A DNA stretch of 64,000 nucleotides from Nipponacmea schrenckii (taxonomy: Eukaryota > Mollusca > Gastropoda > Lottiidae), in the NCBI GenBank assembly GCA_030562195.1, contig JAUJPP010000003.1, positions 38,136,602 to 38,200,601 of the forward strand, given 5' to 3'. Positions within the stretch are counted from its first letter, which is position 1. Every line of letters begins with the position of its first letter. Shown here one piece after another: positions 11,215 to 24,096 of this stretch. The translations under genes were made by a program, and so were the position numbers. A model generated the notes under the pieces. It ran no database searches, was not told the DNA's origin, and saw nothing but the letters and a program-made list of their open reading frames with translations.

Positions 11215-12600
11215 TTCATTTTATTCACGAATCCCCTGGAATTCATTAAAGCCATGTCAGAATGTAATGTAATGAAGTAAAAAAAGGTCAGGAGTTTGCA
11301 AATACAACCATAGAAATGTAATTCAGAAATAAAAATCATGTTTAAGAACTTTTTACGATAGCTAGTGTATTTAAAAAAGTACACCCCATTAGATAAATGA
11401 ACGTAACAATATTGTAAAAATAATTTCGTGAAAATCAACATTATATTTCTTTTATCAGTTGAATGACCAGCCAAGCTTCATTACTATAAATTCAAAATCA
11501 GTCAGCATAAATAACAAAATAAAACTGAAAGGTTGACAATGATAAGATAGATAGCTTACCAGAATTTAATGCAGTTTTATTAAGTAAAGGGCAATAACTA
11601 AAAAACTATTCATTGAAAAATCGTCAAATTTAAACTTAACCAAGATCTTATCAATTCCAATACTCATAACAAGTTTCATCAAAATCTATTGAAAATTGTA
11701 GCTTCTACTATTGCACCCACAATAAAATCTTGACCTGATTTTACTAATTCAAGAGCAATAATTCAAAAACCGTTCATCGAAAAATTGTATTATTCAAAAT
11801 TGACCACCGTCTTATCAATTCCAATCCTCACACAAAGTTGTAAATTTCTTCAGAAGTAAATAATTTCTTATCATGTTGATGTATACTGAAATGCGTAGCG
11901 TAGTCTCAATTTGTGACCTAAGCCAGTGCTTCTAGGATCGCATCTCTTATAACATTTTTAACAAAGTTCAAAATTGTTGAAAATGTACCTTCTAATGTAT
12001 CCACAACAAATGTTGACAGACCGGCGGACAGGAATGGCGACAATAAACGTCTAAAACGAATTAAAGACGAATATTTCATATTCTAACACGCTTTATATTC
12101 AGGCTTTGCTCATGTTAATTTTGCAGGTCAAGGACACTTCAACTTTTAAGGTGTCCATACTAGTATATGAGAACCTTTCTGTAAAACAGAAAAAGGACAC
12201 TCACATGGTTTGTCATTTTATTTCTCAATGACAGAATAAGTTCACTATAAATGGTTTCTTTGATTATATATCTCTACACCATGTTTTTAAGAATCATTTA
12301 GCTTCTCTCGGGTGGGGTCGGTGTCACATCACTGTGAAGCTATTTCAGACAAGACACAAAATAGGTTAAGAAGAATTTTAGCTATGAGTTGAATATCTAC
12401 TTTTGTCTAACCTCAGACGTCCAGAGCGTATGTACCGATGAAGGACTAAAGAAAAGACAAGAACAAATACAGTGCAGATGGTGATGAAAGCCTTTTCTTA
12501 CCGTCGATTGATCTTTAACGCGATATGCCTGAAGCGCATTCTGGACACTTAACTATTGTGGACAGACAGAAGCCATAAAAAATCTGTTTGGCATTATACT
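11215..12600 (+). repeat. Tandem segmental duplication, copy 2, split by a dispersed repeat
   Basis: Second copy of the 9400-10320 segment. It is about 480 bp longer because a dispersed repeat (11580-12060) sits inside it. Removing that repeat makes the two copies nearly equal in length, which supports duplication first and insertion later. Confidence 0.75.
11580..12060 (+). repeat. Dispersed molluscan-type repeat with internal duplication
   Basis: It begins aaagggcaataact and contains two copies of a block: ttcat(t/c)gaaaaa(t)...cttatcaattccaat at 11610-11665 and 11770-11825. It ends with ttctaatgtatccacaacaaatgttgacagaccggcggacagg. I recall many molluscan loci with this plan (an aaggga-type start, tcatcgaaaa, caagtttcatcaaaat, then a gttgac-ggacgg tail). 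Non-coding. Confidence 0.65.
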
Positions 12601-13430
12601 AATATGCAAAAATACCCTAGTGTATTTAATTTGTCTGTACTTGGGAGTGCGATGAATATTGTGCCATTGGCTATATCTATTACGAAACTCAACAAACTAC
12701 AACCGTCTTCACATAACTCACACCAGGATCTGGATTCCTAGGCAGGGAGGGATTGATCCTCCCGGGTGTACAGACCTAGGGTGGAAGAGATACTTTATTG
12801 AGAAATAGGGATGAAGGTCTGGATCAGCTTGGTATTTTCTTAAACAATATTTTATGCTCGGTATATTTCTTCTGATCTGATCTGAAACGAGAATAAATAA
12901 TTATTCGCCAAATGGGCGAGAGTAAAGTACCTGTTATGTACAGATTGTTTTTAGGTTTTATTCATCTAAGTTCTGATTTTGGAATATGCCACTATCATTT
13001 TCTGCTTATGGACATTGGGGGGTTTTTCTTGGAAACATAATGAGCTCCACATGACCATGGCTGGTTTGGGATAATGGTTGTAGGATTTAAGGATGGACGG
13101 ATGTGATGGATTTGGTGTGAATTTATTTCTGTGTCTGAAATAGTTTTGGTCATAAGCTAGAATACTTTCATTAAAATTTTAAAGAATAAAGGGATATCAG
13201 TCAAATTAGTTGATAAACAAACTTATCTTGTCAAGGATTAAAAATACTGATTCAGTGATAGTAGATGAGAGTTCAGAATTAGCTTCCTGTCATAGAGGCT
13301 ATTGAGCTAATGAAAACGGATAAGATCATTAACTGTCGAGGGGGCCTACACGTGAGCAGTTTCTTACAGTCATACGTACAATCGATTTATTTTCCGAACC
13401 AGATCACTGAGTGAGTAAAGGTTTGAAATC
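12601..13430. other. Gene-free DNA
   Basis: No gene or structured repeat apart from a short match to 8040-8110 at about 13215-13260. Confidence 0.4.
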
Positions 13431-13435
13431 TTGAT

Positions 13436-13690
13436 GTACTTGTGTATTTTAAACAAATTGTACGTTGAAGTATTGTATATTTCATTTGCAGTCATGTACT
13501 TGATCACCGGAGAATAGATCTGTTCATTTAATACAAGTGTACTTGTGTATTTTCAAAAAAATGTACGTTGAAGTATTGTATATTTATTTTATGGTCATGT
13601 ACTTGATCGCCGGAACATAGATCTGTCCATTTAATGCAAATGTTCTTGTGTATTTTTTAGACGAATTGTACATTGAAATATTGAAATATT
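13436..13690 (+). repeat. Tandem repeat, about 103-bp unit, 2.5 copies
   Basis: Units start with acttgtgtattttaaa at 13438, 13540 and (degenerate, ttcttgtgtatttt) 13644. Each continues with gtacgttgaagtattgtatattt, then catgtacttgatc(a/g)ccgga and atagatctgt(t/c)catttaat. Confidence 0.85.
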
Positions 13691-13806
13691 TTTTTTTTAT
13701 CCAATGTATTGCCCCATGGGTTGAATGTTAGACAGGACCATGTCCTTGTGTATCGAGCCTAATTCTGACCCAAGTAAAATAAAGAGTTTATTATTATTAT
13801 TATTTC
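13690..13806 (+). mobile_element. Retroposon 3' end with (TTA)n tail, copy 1
   Basis: A T tract is followed by atccaatgtattgccccatgggttgaatgttagacaggaccatgtcc and ends ...aataaagagtttattattattattatt. The AATAAAGAGTTTA(TTA)n end recurs at 32028, and the internal cattgtattgcc(a/c)caatggg part recurs at 20858. Together they indicate the 3' terminus of a LINE- or SINE-type retroposon. Confidence 0.65.
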
Positions 13807-14124
13807 ACAAAATAAGTTAAGGAATAAAAATTTGAACTTTCTAAGATCAAAAGTATTATAGAAAACTTTATCAAGAGGTTGAAAGGTCCAGCAAAACACA
13901 AATCTACATTTGCGCAATTCCAGTTTGTCGTCTACTGCAGTTGGGATTTTTGTTCTTACCCAATAATTACACACTAGTGTTTCGGTAAAACACCTTATCG
14001 TATAAACCATTCAAAAATAAAAATCAGCCATTTCTTCAAAACTGTTTATGATGATCAAACTTAACAAGTTAAGAGAATTGTTTCTTTTATTCATACGAAA
14101 CTGACTTACTGAAATTTCCTCAAT

Positions 14125-14280
14125 AAAACCTCTTCCTTTTTGTGATGGAAAAACCTTGCAAATTAACTTGTTGAGTTTTTCCTTGAAAAAAGTTATCCTT
14201 TTTGTGATGGCAAAACCTAGTAAATTAGCTTGCTGAGATTTATCTTTTATTTATATTGGCAAAACCTACTTAATTCAGTT
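14125..14280 (+). repeat. Tandem repeat, about 55-62-bp unit, roughly 2.7 copies
   Basis: tcctttttgtgatgg(a/c)aaaacct...aaatta(a/g)cttg(t/c)tgag is repeated at 14129 and 14193. A degraded third copy with ggcaaaacctacttaatt ends near 14280. Confidence 0.75.
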
Positions 14281-15547
14281 AAATTGTTATATTTGAGAAA
14301 CGCAAAATACTCTGTTTTGAAAAGTGTCTGTCTTATCCTTTCAGTGTGTTGGTCCCAGTCATTGTCTCCATGTGACATTTTTGGTACTAGGTTTTACTAA
14401 ACACTTCAGACTAGCATTCAGTAAATAAGTCTGGTAATCTGTTTCTCTGCTAATTGTCAGTCTTAATTATATGACAGGAATATAGTTATTCAAAGACGAG
14501 TAGTTTCCTGAAGTGTCAGACAATTTACCAATTAGCGACCATATCGTTTCATCTAAATTACTCAACTTGACGAATTGTTATTCGATCACCTTCTTCCTAT
14601 CAAAGGCATTGGTGTGATAGAAACAAATAGGTGATGTTTGGCATGATTATTTTAACTGAAATTAAAAAAAAATATTCTCAGTGAGTTTTAAATGAAATAT
14701 TTTTTTCTTCAATTCATCCATTTATTTTCTTATTATATCCAAACCGGAAGTAAAAACAGAGTGTGGGTTTCTCTAAACTTTTTTCCCTGTCTAAACGTAA
14801 TGAGTCTATTGATGTGGGCGAGAACCCTCTCAAAATAGTCTCTCTGCTGATTTCAATTGATAATCTAGTAATCAAAAAAGATTTTCGCGAAAATGTTAAA
14901 ATTCAATAGGCTAGATATTGGCTATTGGAAATAGACTTCAAACGTAACATATATTAGATTTTGTTGTTGATTTTAGATTGCTCTGGTTTGTTTGTCAAGT
15001 ATTTAATACAACTGTCATTACTTATAGATACGGTACAGAAGCCGTTTGACAAGAATGTGAACATTTTCAGACATAACTTTCAACGAGATTAACTTAAAAG
15101 CCATAAATTAAGGAACAGTCAGGAATATTCTGTCAATATTGTCTGCAATCTTTATTTTGTTAGTGTGATTCTTTACATTCTTTTTCACGTCACATTGACA
15201 AGTTCAATATTACAAATGGCACATGTCAAAATTGTCAAACCTACAATTTCTGTATATTTCCTACGCATGGTCTTATGTAGAAATATTTTGTAAATCATAC
15301 AGAAGGTTCTTTTAAATCATATTATAAATTATGACTATATTCGTTAATATTATATTGTCTGATTGTTTTTACAAGGGTAAAAACGTTACATTATCAAGCC
15401 TAAAACATAAAAATGTCAAATAATTCGGAAAAACTTCATAGCAAATATAATATATTGCGTTCTATACGCTATCAGAACTGATGACCAACTCTTTGAATTT
15501 GTTCTGAACATATTCAAAACAAACGCCATGACTATTTAATTGCTACA
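14281..15547. other. Gene-free DNA
   Basis: No gene recognised. About 15050-15090 is a diverged copy of 8785-8825. Confidence 0.4.
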
Positions 15548-15985
15548 AGGACTTAGTCCACTAATTCATTTGCCATCTGTTTCCATGTTAAATCACGAAA
15601 TTCAAACTGCTATAACTTTTTCCAGAAATCTCGTTGAAAACTTTCCAATATGTCACATGAAAGCCTGGCCAATACTTAGTTTCTGTACAAAAATTCAATA
15701 TAGCATGACCATGAAAATTTTGAACTAGTCAAAATGAAAGTAGACCACTACCGGATATCAACATCCACTTGACTGTCACTGCACACAAAACCACTATTTT
15801 TAGAAATATCCTTCCGCCAATTAAATTTCTCATTATCTCAGAAATTCTGAAAGAAAATGCAATTTCAGACATCAAATTTCAAATCTAGACCAAAAAGTAG
15901 TCAAAAATGGGCATGCAAAAACCCAAAAAGGAAGGGAGAGAGAGGATTTCTAAAAATAGAAAAATGTTTTACTGGACTAAGTCCT
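15548..15985. mobile_element. Non-autonomous element with 13-bp perfect terminal inverted repeats
   Basis: The left end AGGACTTAGTCCA (15548-15560) is exactly complemented at the right end, TGGACTAAGTCCT (15973-15985). The terminal motif is itself almost palindromic (GGACT-AGTCC). The 438-bp span has no transposase. Its interior is A/C-rich on the plus strand and gives short accidental frames. No clear target-site duplication was found, so the superfamily is undetermined. Confidence 0.6.
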
Positions 15986-17405
15986 ATATACGCTTCCTAA
16001 ATTCCTAAACACTGTTTATCCCCCTTTTCAGCTCATTATGGACGGGAGCAATGGAAATTATCTTATCGACCTACTGGTGTGTAATAACGAGACAGACAAC
16101 TTAAGTTGATTAGAAACCGTTATCTAATCGCTAAATAAAACCGCGATTAGTTGACAAAACCTGTACATTAAATCCATGGGAAAAGTCCAAAAACGCTAAA
16201 TCTAATTATGTTAAATGTCAGACAACCAGACAGTTATTGGTGTTTGGTGTGAATAGCAGCGAGTAGTGCTAAAATCATTATTATCAATTGGATGATTTGT
16301 CACAGATCTTCATTGAACCAGATGATACCACGAACCTCAGAGACCTTGTTACGAAAGGCGTCGTAAGTGTAATGGTTTATAAGACACGACAGCAATATTT
16401 AAACAATTTGTCAAGACAGTTTGTCAATGAGAGATAAGTAGCAAATGTCCATTATTCGCTGTACAAGGTACAGAGCCAGAACAAATTCGTTAAAATGAGC
16501 GATACTTTAGAAATGATTTCAGGTGTATTTTATGTAGTTTGTGATTTAATTTATCTTATTTAATATGCTTGGAAGACAGAAAATAAAATATTAAGCATTT
16601 CTCAGATAAATAAAGTGAAGCCAGATCAAATTATCTGTCGTCAATTTCGTAGTTATTTTCAATCGGTTTATTATGTGTTATTATTTGTGTCGCTTCAAAC
16701 CTTGCTTGTTTGAGAAGGCAACGGTAAAACAACATATTGCGTAAATGTCATTTCTTCAAATATATATTATAAATTCAAATTTCTTTTAGGCCTTTGAAAA
16801 GTTGCTTGTTCCAAAGAAACGATTAAAAAGGCCTAAAAAAGGAAATAACTCTGAGATTCCAATACCAGATTACGGGGACAAAACTCAGTAACAATAGTTT
16901 CCAGACTACACAAATGTAATTATATACCATAATTATGTGTTTATAATCGTTGTCGAATAATAATATAGATTTTAAAGGATTTGTGTTATGAACTTCATAT
17001 GGCTATAATACACAGTGGAAACATACAAAAATGGTCCAATAAAAGATGTGAATTTATAAAGGTAGGGACAGCATAAGAACAATAGTAGCATTTTATATGA
17101 TAAACTTTATAAAAACTATGATGGACTTTATAGCCAATTAGCATAAAAAGCATTTGATACTTTTGTGTGTGTGTGAAATCCTGTTATTACTTCATTCCGA
17201 ATCTGTATAATGGTAATAAGTTATAGAAGAAAACTACAATTACTTCAAGTATTGGTTTTATAAAATACTAATTATCATGAAGCACAGCATTGCCTCTACA
17301 ATTACAAACCAAATAAAATTAATTGTACTATTCTCTGAAAAGAATAAAAACAATCTGATGTTTTTCCAGCAAATTATAGAATTGAACAGCAGCCTACTAA
17401 TAGTC
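15986..17405. other. Gene-free DNA with a small inverted repeat
   Basis: No gene seen. tttaggccttt near 16790 and aaaggcctaaa near 16830 are an 11-bp perfect inverted repeat, separated by about 30 bp. It is followed by the ggaaataactctg word common in molluscan dispersed repeats. Confidence 0.4.
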
Positions 17406-17732
17406 TTAAAGAGATATTGCATCTTGGCATGAACATAAAATTTTAGTTCTCAAGAATGGTCAATATGAGTATATATTCATCAGTGAATTTACCTAGTGTC
17501 ATAAAGTAACAGAATCCCTTAAAATCTGGATAACTCACAAAACTAAGTCATTTTTGTTTAAAAACGCGTTTAAGCGTTTTTCAATAATCAAATGCACCTT
17601 TATGGATTATTACTTGTTTATTTTGGATTTATATTTATTATTTATGGCAGCAGGTATATTTACTGATGAATAAAACTCATATTGCCCAAGTTTAAAATTT
17701 CATGTTCATTCTAAGACCCATTTTCCCTTTAA
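17406..17732 (+). mobile_element. TTAA-flanked MITE with long inverted termini, copy 1
   Basis: Bounded by TTAA at 17406-17409 and 17729-17732. The first 80 bp (TTAAAGAGATATTGCATCTTGG, then CATGAACATAAAATTTTAGTTCTC) are an imperfect inverted repeat of the last 80 bp (...AAATTTCATGTTCATTCTAAGACCCATTTTCCCTTTAA). The core contains aaaaacgcgtttaagcgtttttcaataatcaaatgca. No coding capacity. The TTAA flank and non-autonomous structure suggest mobilisation by a piggyBac-type transposase, which is inference. Confidence 0.82.
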
Positions 17733-18249
17733 ATGTCTGTGCACTGATTCAAACATATTTTTTGGTAAGTTATGTTACAATGTTATTATTATTTATTGCG
17801 GTAAAAGATAAAGAAATAAGGAAGTAGACAGTGGTGCCTCTTGGCAAGGATAAAAATAACTAATTAAGTCTTATAATGAGTCTAAGGAGAAATTGAAATA
17901 AATAAGATGACGTACTGTTGACAAAAGAAATGTTATTTTTCCATTTATTCTCATCAAACTGTTCCCATCCTACAGCTTCGACTACTTTTCATTACAAGAC
18001 ACTTATTTTTAAAACTGTAATTTATGGTCTAGCGGGAGATAAGAAAATTAATGTTTCGCCTTGATGTATTTACTTATATTTCATATCCAGAGTCTTAAAT
18101 AATCTGTGTGTACTTTTGCATCTGTGTATGTGTCTATTAACCTCATATACGTCGAGTCCGAGAAAAATACTTGCAATAGTGCAGTCAATATGCCTTTATG
18201 ATACCCCATAACATAATTTTAATACGATGATTTATATTCAAAGCGGGAA

Positions 18250-18380
18250 ATAAGATGATAGATGTGAGAGTTATTGGGCAATAATGTTTCCACGTAAGTT
18301 ACTAATATTCAAAAGCTATACATGGCCTGTAAGATGATAAATGTGAGAGCAATTTGACATTAGTGTTTTTACGTAATAGA
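18250..18380 (+). repeat. Two-copy tandem repeat, about 80-bp unit
   Basis: taagatgatagatgtgagag...ttccacgtaa at 18251 is repeated as taagatgataaatgtgagag...tttacgtaa at 18331. Confidence 0.7.
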
Positions 18381-19985
18381 GCAATGTATTTTTAGATGTA
18401 ACTGCCATATTATTTTGAATATGGATAGTGTTTCAGCCCAGGAGTCCATTTAATGTTTCTGTTTTTTTTTTGGTAAATAATTAGTATTATCCGAAAAAGG
18501 TCATTCTCCAGAGTCTGTTTCTAGATGTTTATATAATTGAGGCCGATAAATATTTTGCTTTGTGTTTTACCACGATCTTAACTTCTCACACCATCTATAA
18601 CAGTCTTTTCCAAACGGAGTTGGAGTCTATGGTGTTCCATCATTGTCGTGGTAGGATTGGTAACATACCAGAAATTCTTATTATGTCAATAAAACTGGTT
18701 TATATCCATATAGATAGATTATTATCTTGACAATTATATTAGAAGTATATCTGTTTCAGACTTTATTTGTACTGTAAGTATCTCAATACTAATAAATGTA
18801 ATTACAATAGTGAATAAGAATAATAAAGAAGATTATTAAATCTGAAATACAAGACGTTACTTAGTAAACAGAAGCTAGTGTATATTATGTACCTTATTAT
18901 ACTTTATCTCTAGACTGAATTACTGATCTTTTTCTTCCTTGAACCGTGAAGTACAGATAGCTTGGCGGCTTATATATCACGTTTTGAAAAGTTCAAGTAA
19001 CATGTCTATTCTTTTGTACTCTTTCCAAATCAGACAACCGCGTTATTAAAATGAAATACCAACAAACTCCTGTTTAATCACGCAACTATTTCTTAATTAT
19101 AATATTGGTCTTGACAAATTATAAGATTAAAGTACATGTAGGTAAAATATTGATACAATTGTAATAAACATTTCGGACAAATCATCAAGAGAAAGGAACA
19201 CAAATAAAAAGCTAAGCAAGAGAGTTGTTATTCATGCAAAGAACAACACTAATTTGACTCCTTGTTCAATATTTGAATAGTTTAAAATGATAAATGATAA
19301 CTATCCTGGTAGGACTTATATCCAAAACATTGTTCTTCAACACGAAATTGTTTTTTCTCTTTAGCATAGCTTTTTGTTACATATTCAAAAAGTCTACTTC
19401 TAAAAGCTAGACTAAACGTACTGAAATAAATTCCCTTATGAATGCCATAATTTGTTAGCATATTACAAGCCTTCACAAAGGAGCAGACGAGCTGCGTGAA
19501 AGGCTTTTGTCCTAAAAGACATTGAACTGAATAACATACATAAACCCAGCTGTCGGCGGCTTTCCATCCAATTTCAAAGTCTGTGTCTAAATAGAAATAA
19601 CATTGCGTATACCGAAATATACCACCAACACCATTGAAACTCTATCCAGACGTTTGACGATAGAGGCTTCCAATATGGGTTAACATACTAATATATCGTT
19701 ATTTAAACATGACATAACCACTGGTTCCGGGACAAGGTTTCTGAAACATGCTGGTAACAGTAATAAATTTATCAATTCCCTCGCCCCATTCAATATCAAT
19801 TACAAGCACCGTAATCTGAGCTGAGATACTGTGGTTTCTGTTTCGGAAACATCAAAGAATAAACTTTCCCGATAACTTCATTTGAACTTATTGATTATAT
19901 GTCATATAAGTAAAATATTACTATTGATTTCAGGTTGGAAATCTATGTTCTTTTAGTTTAAATATACGTGATAGATTATGACACG
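18381..19985. other. Gene-free DNA
   Basis: Nothing recognisable. A 64-codon minus frame at 19476-19282 has no protein-like features. Confidence 0.4.
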
Positions 19986-20824
19986 ATCTACACTAATCCA
20001 TTATTAAATAGGCATCGATATGTACTGTTTCAACTACAGAATTTTTTTAGTTCATATATTGGCTTTTAGACGATTTAAAAGTCCTTTTTTTCACAACTCT
20101 GTTATCAAGTTCTAAAATTATAGCTTGATACTCATTTAATGGTTCTGAACTGCTTATTTATCATATTTAAGTGATTTAATTGAGCTATATATCACTAATA
20201 TCTACGAAATTATAACGATAAAACTATTGTAAACCATATAAATGCATATTGAAACAATAATAGTATATTTTTTTCAGGAAAATTAGGCGCATTATAATCG
20301 TATTGTATTGGCTTTTATCAGATGAAGAAGTTATTATTTTTTTGAATGTCTATGATGATACAAGCTTAACTACCTGTATGGTGACATTGAATTAATGTTC
20401 GTCTCGCGTTCACAGAAAAATAATGATTATACAGTAAATAAAAGTTGTTTCACTAAAATAAACTTATTATACAATGTCATAATAATTGATGTCTGTTGCG
20501 TGCGAGGTAGAGTCATTATTCATTCATAAGAACAAGGCCAGTGATGTAAAAAGGATAGTACATCCATTTTCAAGCTTAAAATTAGCATTGACAGCGCGGG
20601 CAGAACTAAATGTTCTGAGCCAAGTGTAATTGTTTGTCAAGGTTCCTGTGCAGCCATTATTCAGTCCTGCTTTACAGGTAAGTGAAGCGAGGTAGAAGAA
20701 ACAAATACAAATTCAAATGCTTCGGGTTTTGACTTAAAAATGCCTGAAATCTGATACGCATATCTCATATCGCAGCAATATAGTTTGTTATCTACTACGT
20801 GAACCTTTACAAGTTGCACAAGTG

Positions 20825-20900
20825 TTTTTTTTTTTTTTTTTTTTTTTTTTTGGTCATTCATTGTATTGCCACAATGGGCTTAATGTACTTCCTCTATTAT
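20825..20900 (+). mobile_element. Retroposon 3' fragment after T27 tract, copy 2
   Basis: A run of 27 T (20825-20851) is followed by cattgtattgccacaatgggcttaatg and a short tattattattg end. This is the same order of motifs as the element at 13690. It is shorter and lacks the aataaagagttta part. Confidence 0.5.
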
Positions 20901-21219
20901 TATTGATTTTTATACAAAAGTACATTTGTATGAAATTAACCTTAGAACACTATTATAAGGTAATGTATTACCACACTTATTTCTTGTAAACACAATCTTT
21001 TATTAAAAACATGTTTTTAAGTGTAAGTACCCTTTATACAGAATTGCCATTTCAAGATGAGAATTTTTAAGTAGGCGTTACTAAATATAACAAGTGGTTG
21101 CCTAGCAAGATACGCCCGCTTTAAATTATTTATAAGTATATCTGTTTTAACACTCATCAATATATATGATCACACCAAATTGAATTCGAATCAGATGAAA
21201 ACTAGGCTCTTTCCAAACA

Positions 21220-21420
21220 AATCCAAAACCGTTCATCAAAAAATCACCAGTATAAAACGTTCACACTAAATTTAAATTAAATAAGATGAAAACTATTGTC
21301 TCTATCGCGTTTACACGCCAATTTCGGCGCGTTTTCACTAAGTCAAGGGAAATAACTTAAGAATCGTTCATCTAAAAGTCGTCAATATAGAACTGTAGTC
21401 TCAATCGCGTTCCACTATAA
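21220..21420 (+). repeat. Partial dispersed repeat related to 11580-12060
   Basis: caaaaccgttcatcaaaaaatc (about 21222) and agggaaataacttaagaatcgttcatctaaaagtcgtc (about 21347) repeat the aagggaaataac / cgttcatc plan of the family at 11580, in two degenerate copies. The insertion interrupts segmental copy A. Confidence 0.5.
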
Positions 21421-22000
21421 TGTGGACGTATAAAATCATGTGGATGATATTTTTTTAGTCATTATATAAGCCGGAAGTCAGTATTTGTAGAGAACCTCTT
21501 AGTTGTAGAGTTAGTTATCTTAATTAGTAGAACCGTGTATTGAAAAAGATCGTTTCAAGAATCTCCAGTACAGTTTTTTTTTGTTACATGTTATAATGAT
21601 CATCTCTTACAAAACATAGTCATGCTTATTGGTTTGAAACTTCAAGGAAATTATGAATAGTGTGTCTAGCGTTTTGTGAATAAGGTGACTTCCATTTGAC
21701 GCATGTTGTTTTTGTAGCCCCAGAAAAGCTCGCGACCTAATAGGTTTAGCAATAATGAAGTCATATTTTGTCAAACCTTTCTAATGGAAATCGGAATGTA
21801 GAAAATGGAATGATAAAAATGATTAAGTGTCCCTAATACACATATTAAACACCCATTTAATCTGTCACCAACAGCAAGTTAATAGAATTTCCATTTGTCA
21901 CTTATACGGACCATTTAAACTTTACGACAACATGTCGTGATAATAGGATAAATTCTTTAAAAGAATGTTTTGCAAATATCGACGTTAAATACGTTTAAAT

Positions 22001-23100
22001 CCGTTAATTCGATTGGCAAAAAATGTGTGAAATAGTTTATTTATGACGCATGTCGATGTCTCTGTTGAAGTCGGCAGTTTTTACATAGGCTTTGGTGATT
22101 TTTAGGATAATTTCATTGCTACTGGAATGTGAAATAGTAAAAATGTTATTGTTAAAGTACCGGATTTGTCTCTTGATGATAATGAAAATGCCGATAACTG
22201 AAGTGATCTGCTGGAAACTTTTAGGAAAATTAAGAAGGAAACTATAAACTGAATCACTCTGAATCATTTCTTAGATATCACATTTTAATACTCACAGATT
22301 CTCCTCCAAATTAATTGGAATAGAAACAAATCAAACTGACAGGTTTAATTTGCATGGATAAACTTCAAATCAAGTTTTAATATAATAATGATCTTTCGAA
22401 CAATAACATCCATTGAACAAATACAGAATGTGTAGAATTTTTCACGAATCATAGCATGTTCTCATATCCCGAATACGACATTAAGCTAAGTGAGAACACG
22501 TCTATAAGGATTGATTTGATTGGCTGAAATTGCCTTTAATGATTTTAGGGATTTTGACTGGACCATATATAGCTATATACTCACTTGTATTATCACAGCC
22601 TCAGGAAAGTATGACGGATTGCGGTTTGTTCACGATGGTACTCCACCTGAATCACATTTCAACTGCTAAATGAATATTTGTCTGATCTATTATTCAAGCA
22701 TTGTAGACGTTTGCGTGATTGGAGACAAATTCATGATACATGTCTCTAGAAACATTAAAGATTATCTAGAAAAGTTCCTTTGAGGGAGTTGATTACATGT
22801 CACAAAACTAATATATATGTATAATATTCTATTGCTTTTGGTTCATTTTTGATCTTCATATTTTAAGGCACAGTGTAAGGCAATGAAACGATCAATCAAT
22901 TGCAAATGTTACTAAAAATGTGGTTTCACTTATTCATATAACACTGTCAAGTTCCACTTTACATCAAAAATCCAGATTCATACATTTATGATGTATGCTA
23001 CAAACAAAAACCTGCACTAATGCTGAGATTTAACATGTGCCATTGAACTTTATATAGATGTAGACATGATCATATTTTAAAAATTATACATCGTATTTAG
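22001..23100. other. Gene-free DNA
   Basis: No gene recognised. A 76-codon minus frame at 22267-22037 is hydrophobic and isoleucine-rich, but it has no recognisable motif and AT-rich chance composition. Confidence 0.4.
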
Positions 23101-23440
23101 AATCTTGAAGTACCCTTCGTAAGCTTTGTCATTTCAAAATTAGAACTTTTAAGCTGGTATAGTAAACATAAATATCAAGATATATATGGCTGTAGGTGCT
23201 GTATCTGTTTAGTCTATCGCTAACCAGGAAGTCAGTGACTGTAAAGTATTTGTAGCGGATTGAAGTATTAAAATAGTTTTAGTACAGAAACCTCTTCGTT
23301 ATCTTAATTAGGAGAACCGAGTATTGAAGGAGAACGTTTCTAGAATCTCCGGATTAATCTTCATTCCCTTTATTTCTCCAGGTCTTTCAGGTCAGTCATG
23401 AATTTCTTTTTTATCTTCATGTTTAATTCTTTCAGAATTG
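23100..23440 (+). repeat. Segmental duplication, partial copy C
   Basis: aacataaatatcaagatatatatggctgtaggtgc...tctgtttagtctatcgctaaccaggaagtcagtgactgtaaagta(t/c)ttgtagcggattgaagtatta is almost identical to 27345-27450, far closer than copy A. It continues with tctttcaggtcagtca, shared with 27580. Confidence 0.85.
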
Positions 23441-24096
23441 TCTTAAGCCATGCAAGATATCAACAGGCGTTACTAGCCCCCAAGATATGAGACACTTTCG
23501 TTTTCGTTTTGTTCCAATATGTCAGAAGTCAAATGGCTCTTCAATAGTAACATTATATTCTGAAATTACAGGACATAACATAATGAATGAACTCTTTTGC
23601 TCTAACTTAAACTAATTTAAAGATTGTCCACGCCATGCAGAGTTTTGTTTATGAACACAACAGGGACTATAGTTTTCATCCAATTTAAATGAAAATTTGA
23701 AGTGATCATTTCGACAAATAATGTTGGAGTTTCAACCTATTTTAAGGTTTTAAAAGTTCGGTGAGTTCTAATGTACTTTCATTCTCCTGCAAGTGAAATG
23801 GAATTGAAGTACATCAAGATAAAATCATTTTGATTCTCATGGATATACTTGTAATTCAACTTCAATTTTATTAGCTCAAAAACACAATGAACAGTTAACC
23901 TAATAGGTCCAGTTCCATTTGACTCATTTATTTGACTTGAATCAATAAGGACAGAACAATGGTTGAAGTGCTTAAGTGTAGACTTACTTTATCTAGAATA
24001 CTCAACTTCCAACTGTAACAATTCTTTGGCTTTACGCTCAGAACATGTTAGAAATAAGTTGAGTACATTAGACCGTCGGTAGTACTTCAATCACAA

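Larger units (their letters stand above)
19986..22000 (+). repeat. Diverged segmental duplication, copy A
   Basis: Shares several blocks with 26470-28110. About 20290-20350 (cattataatcgtattgtattggctttta...gatgaaga) and 20430-20610 (ttcaagcttaaaattagcat) match 26655-26900 directly. 21465-21570 (ggaagtcagta...ttagtagaaccg...gaatctcc) and 21690-21770 (ttgacgcatgt...aatgaagtcat) match 27400-27550 and 27830-27900. 19990-20170 matches 26470-26650 in the opposite orientation. No open frame is conserved between copies, so this looks like non-coding duplication. Confidence 0.7.
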
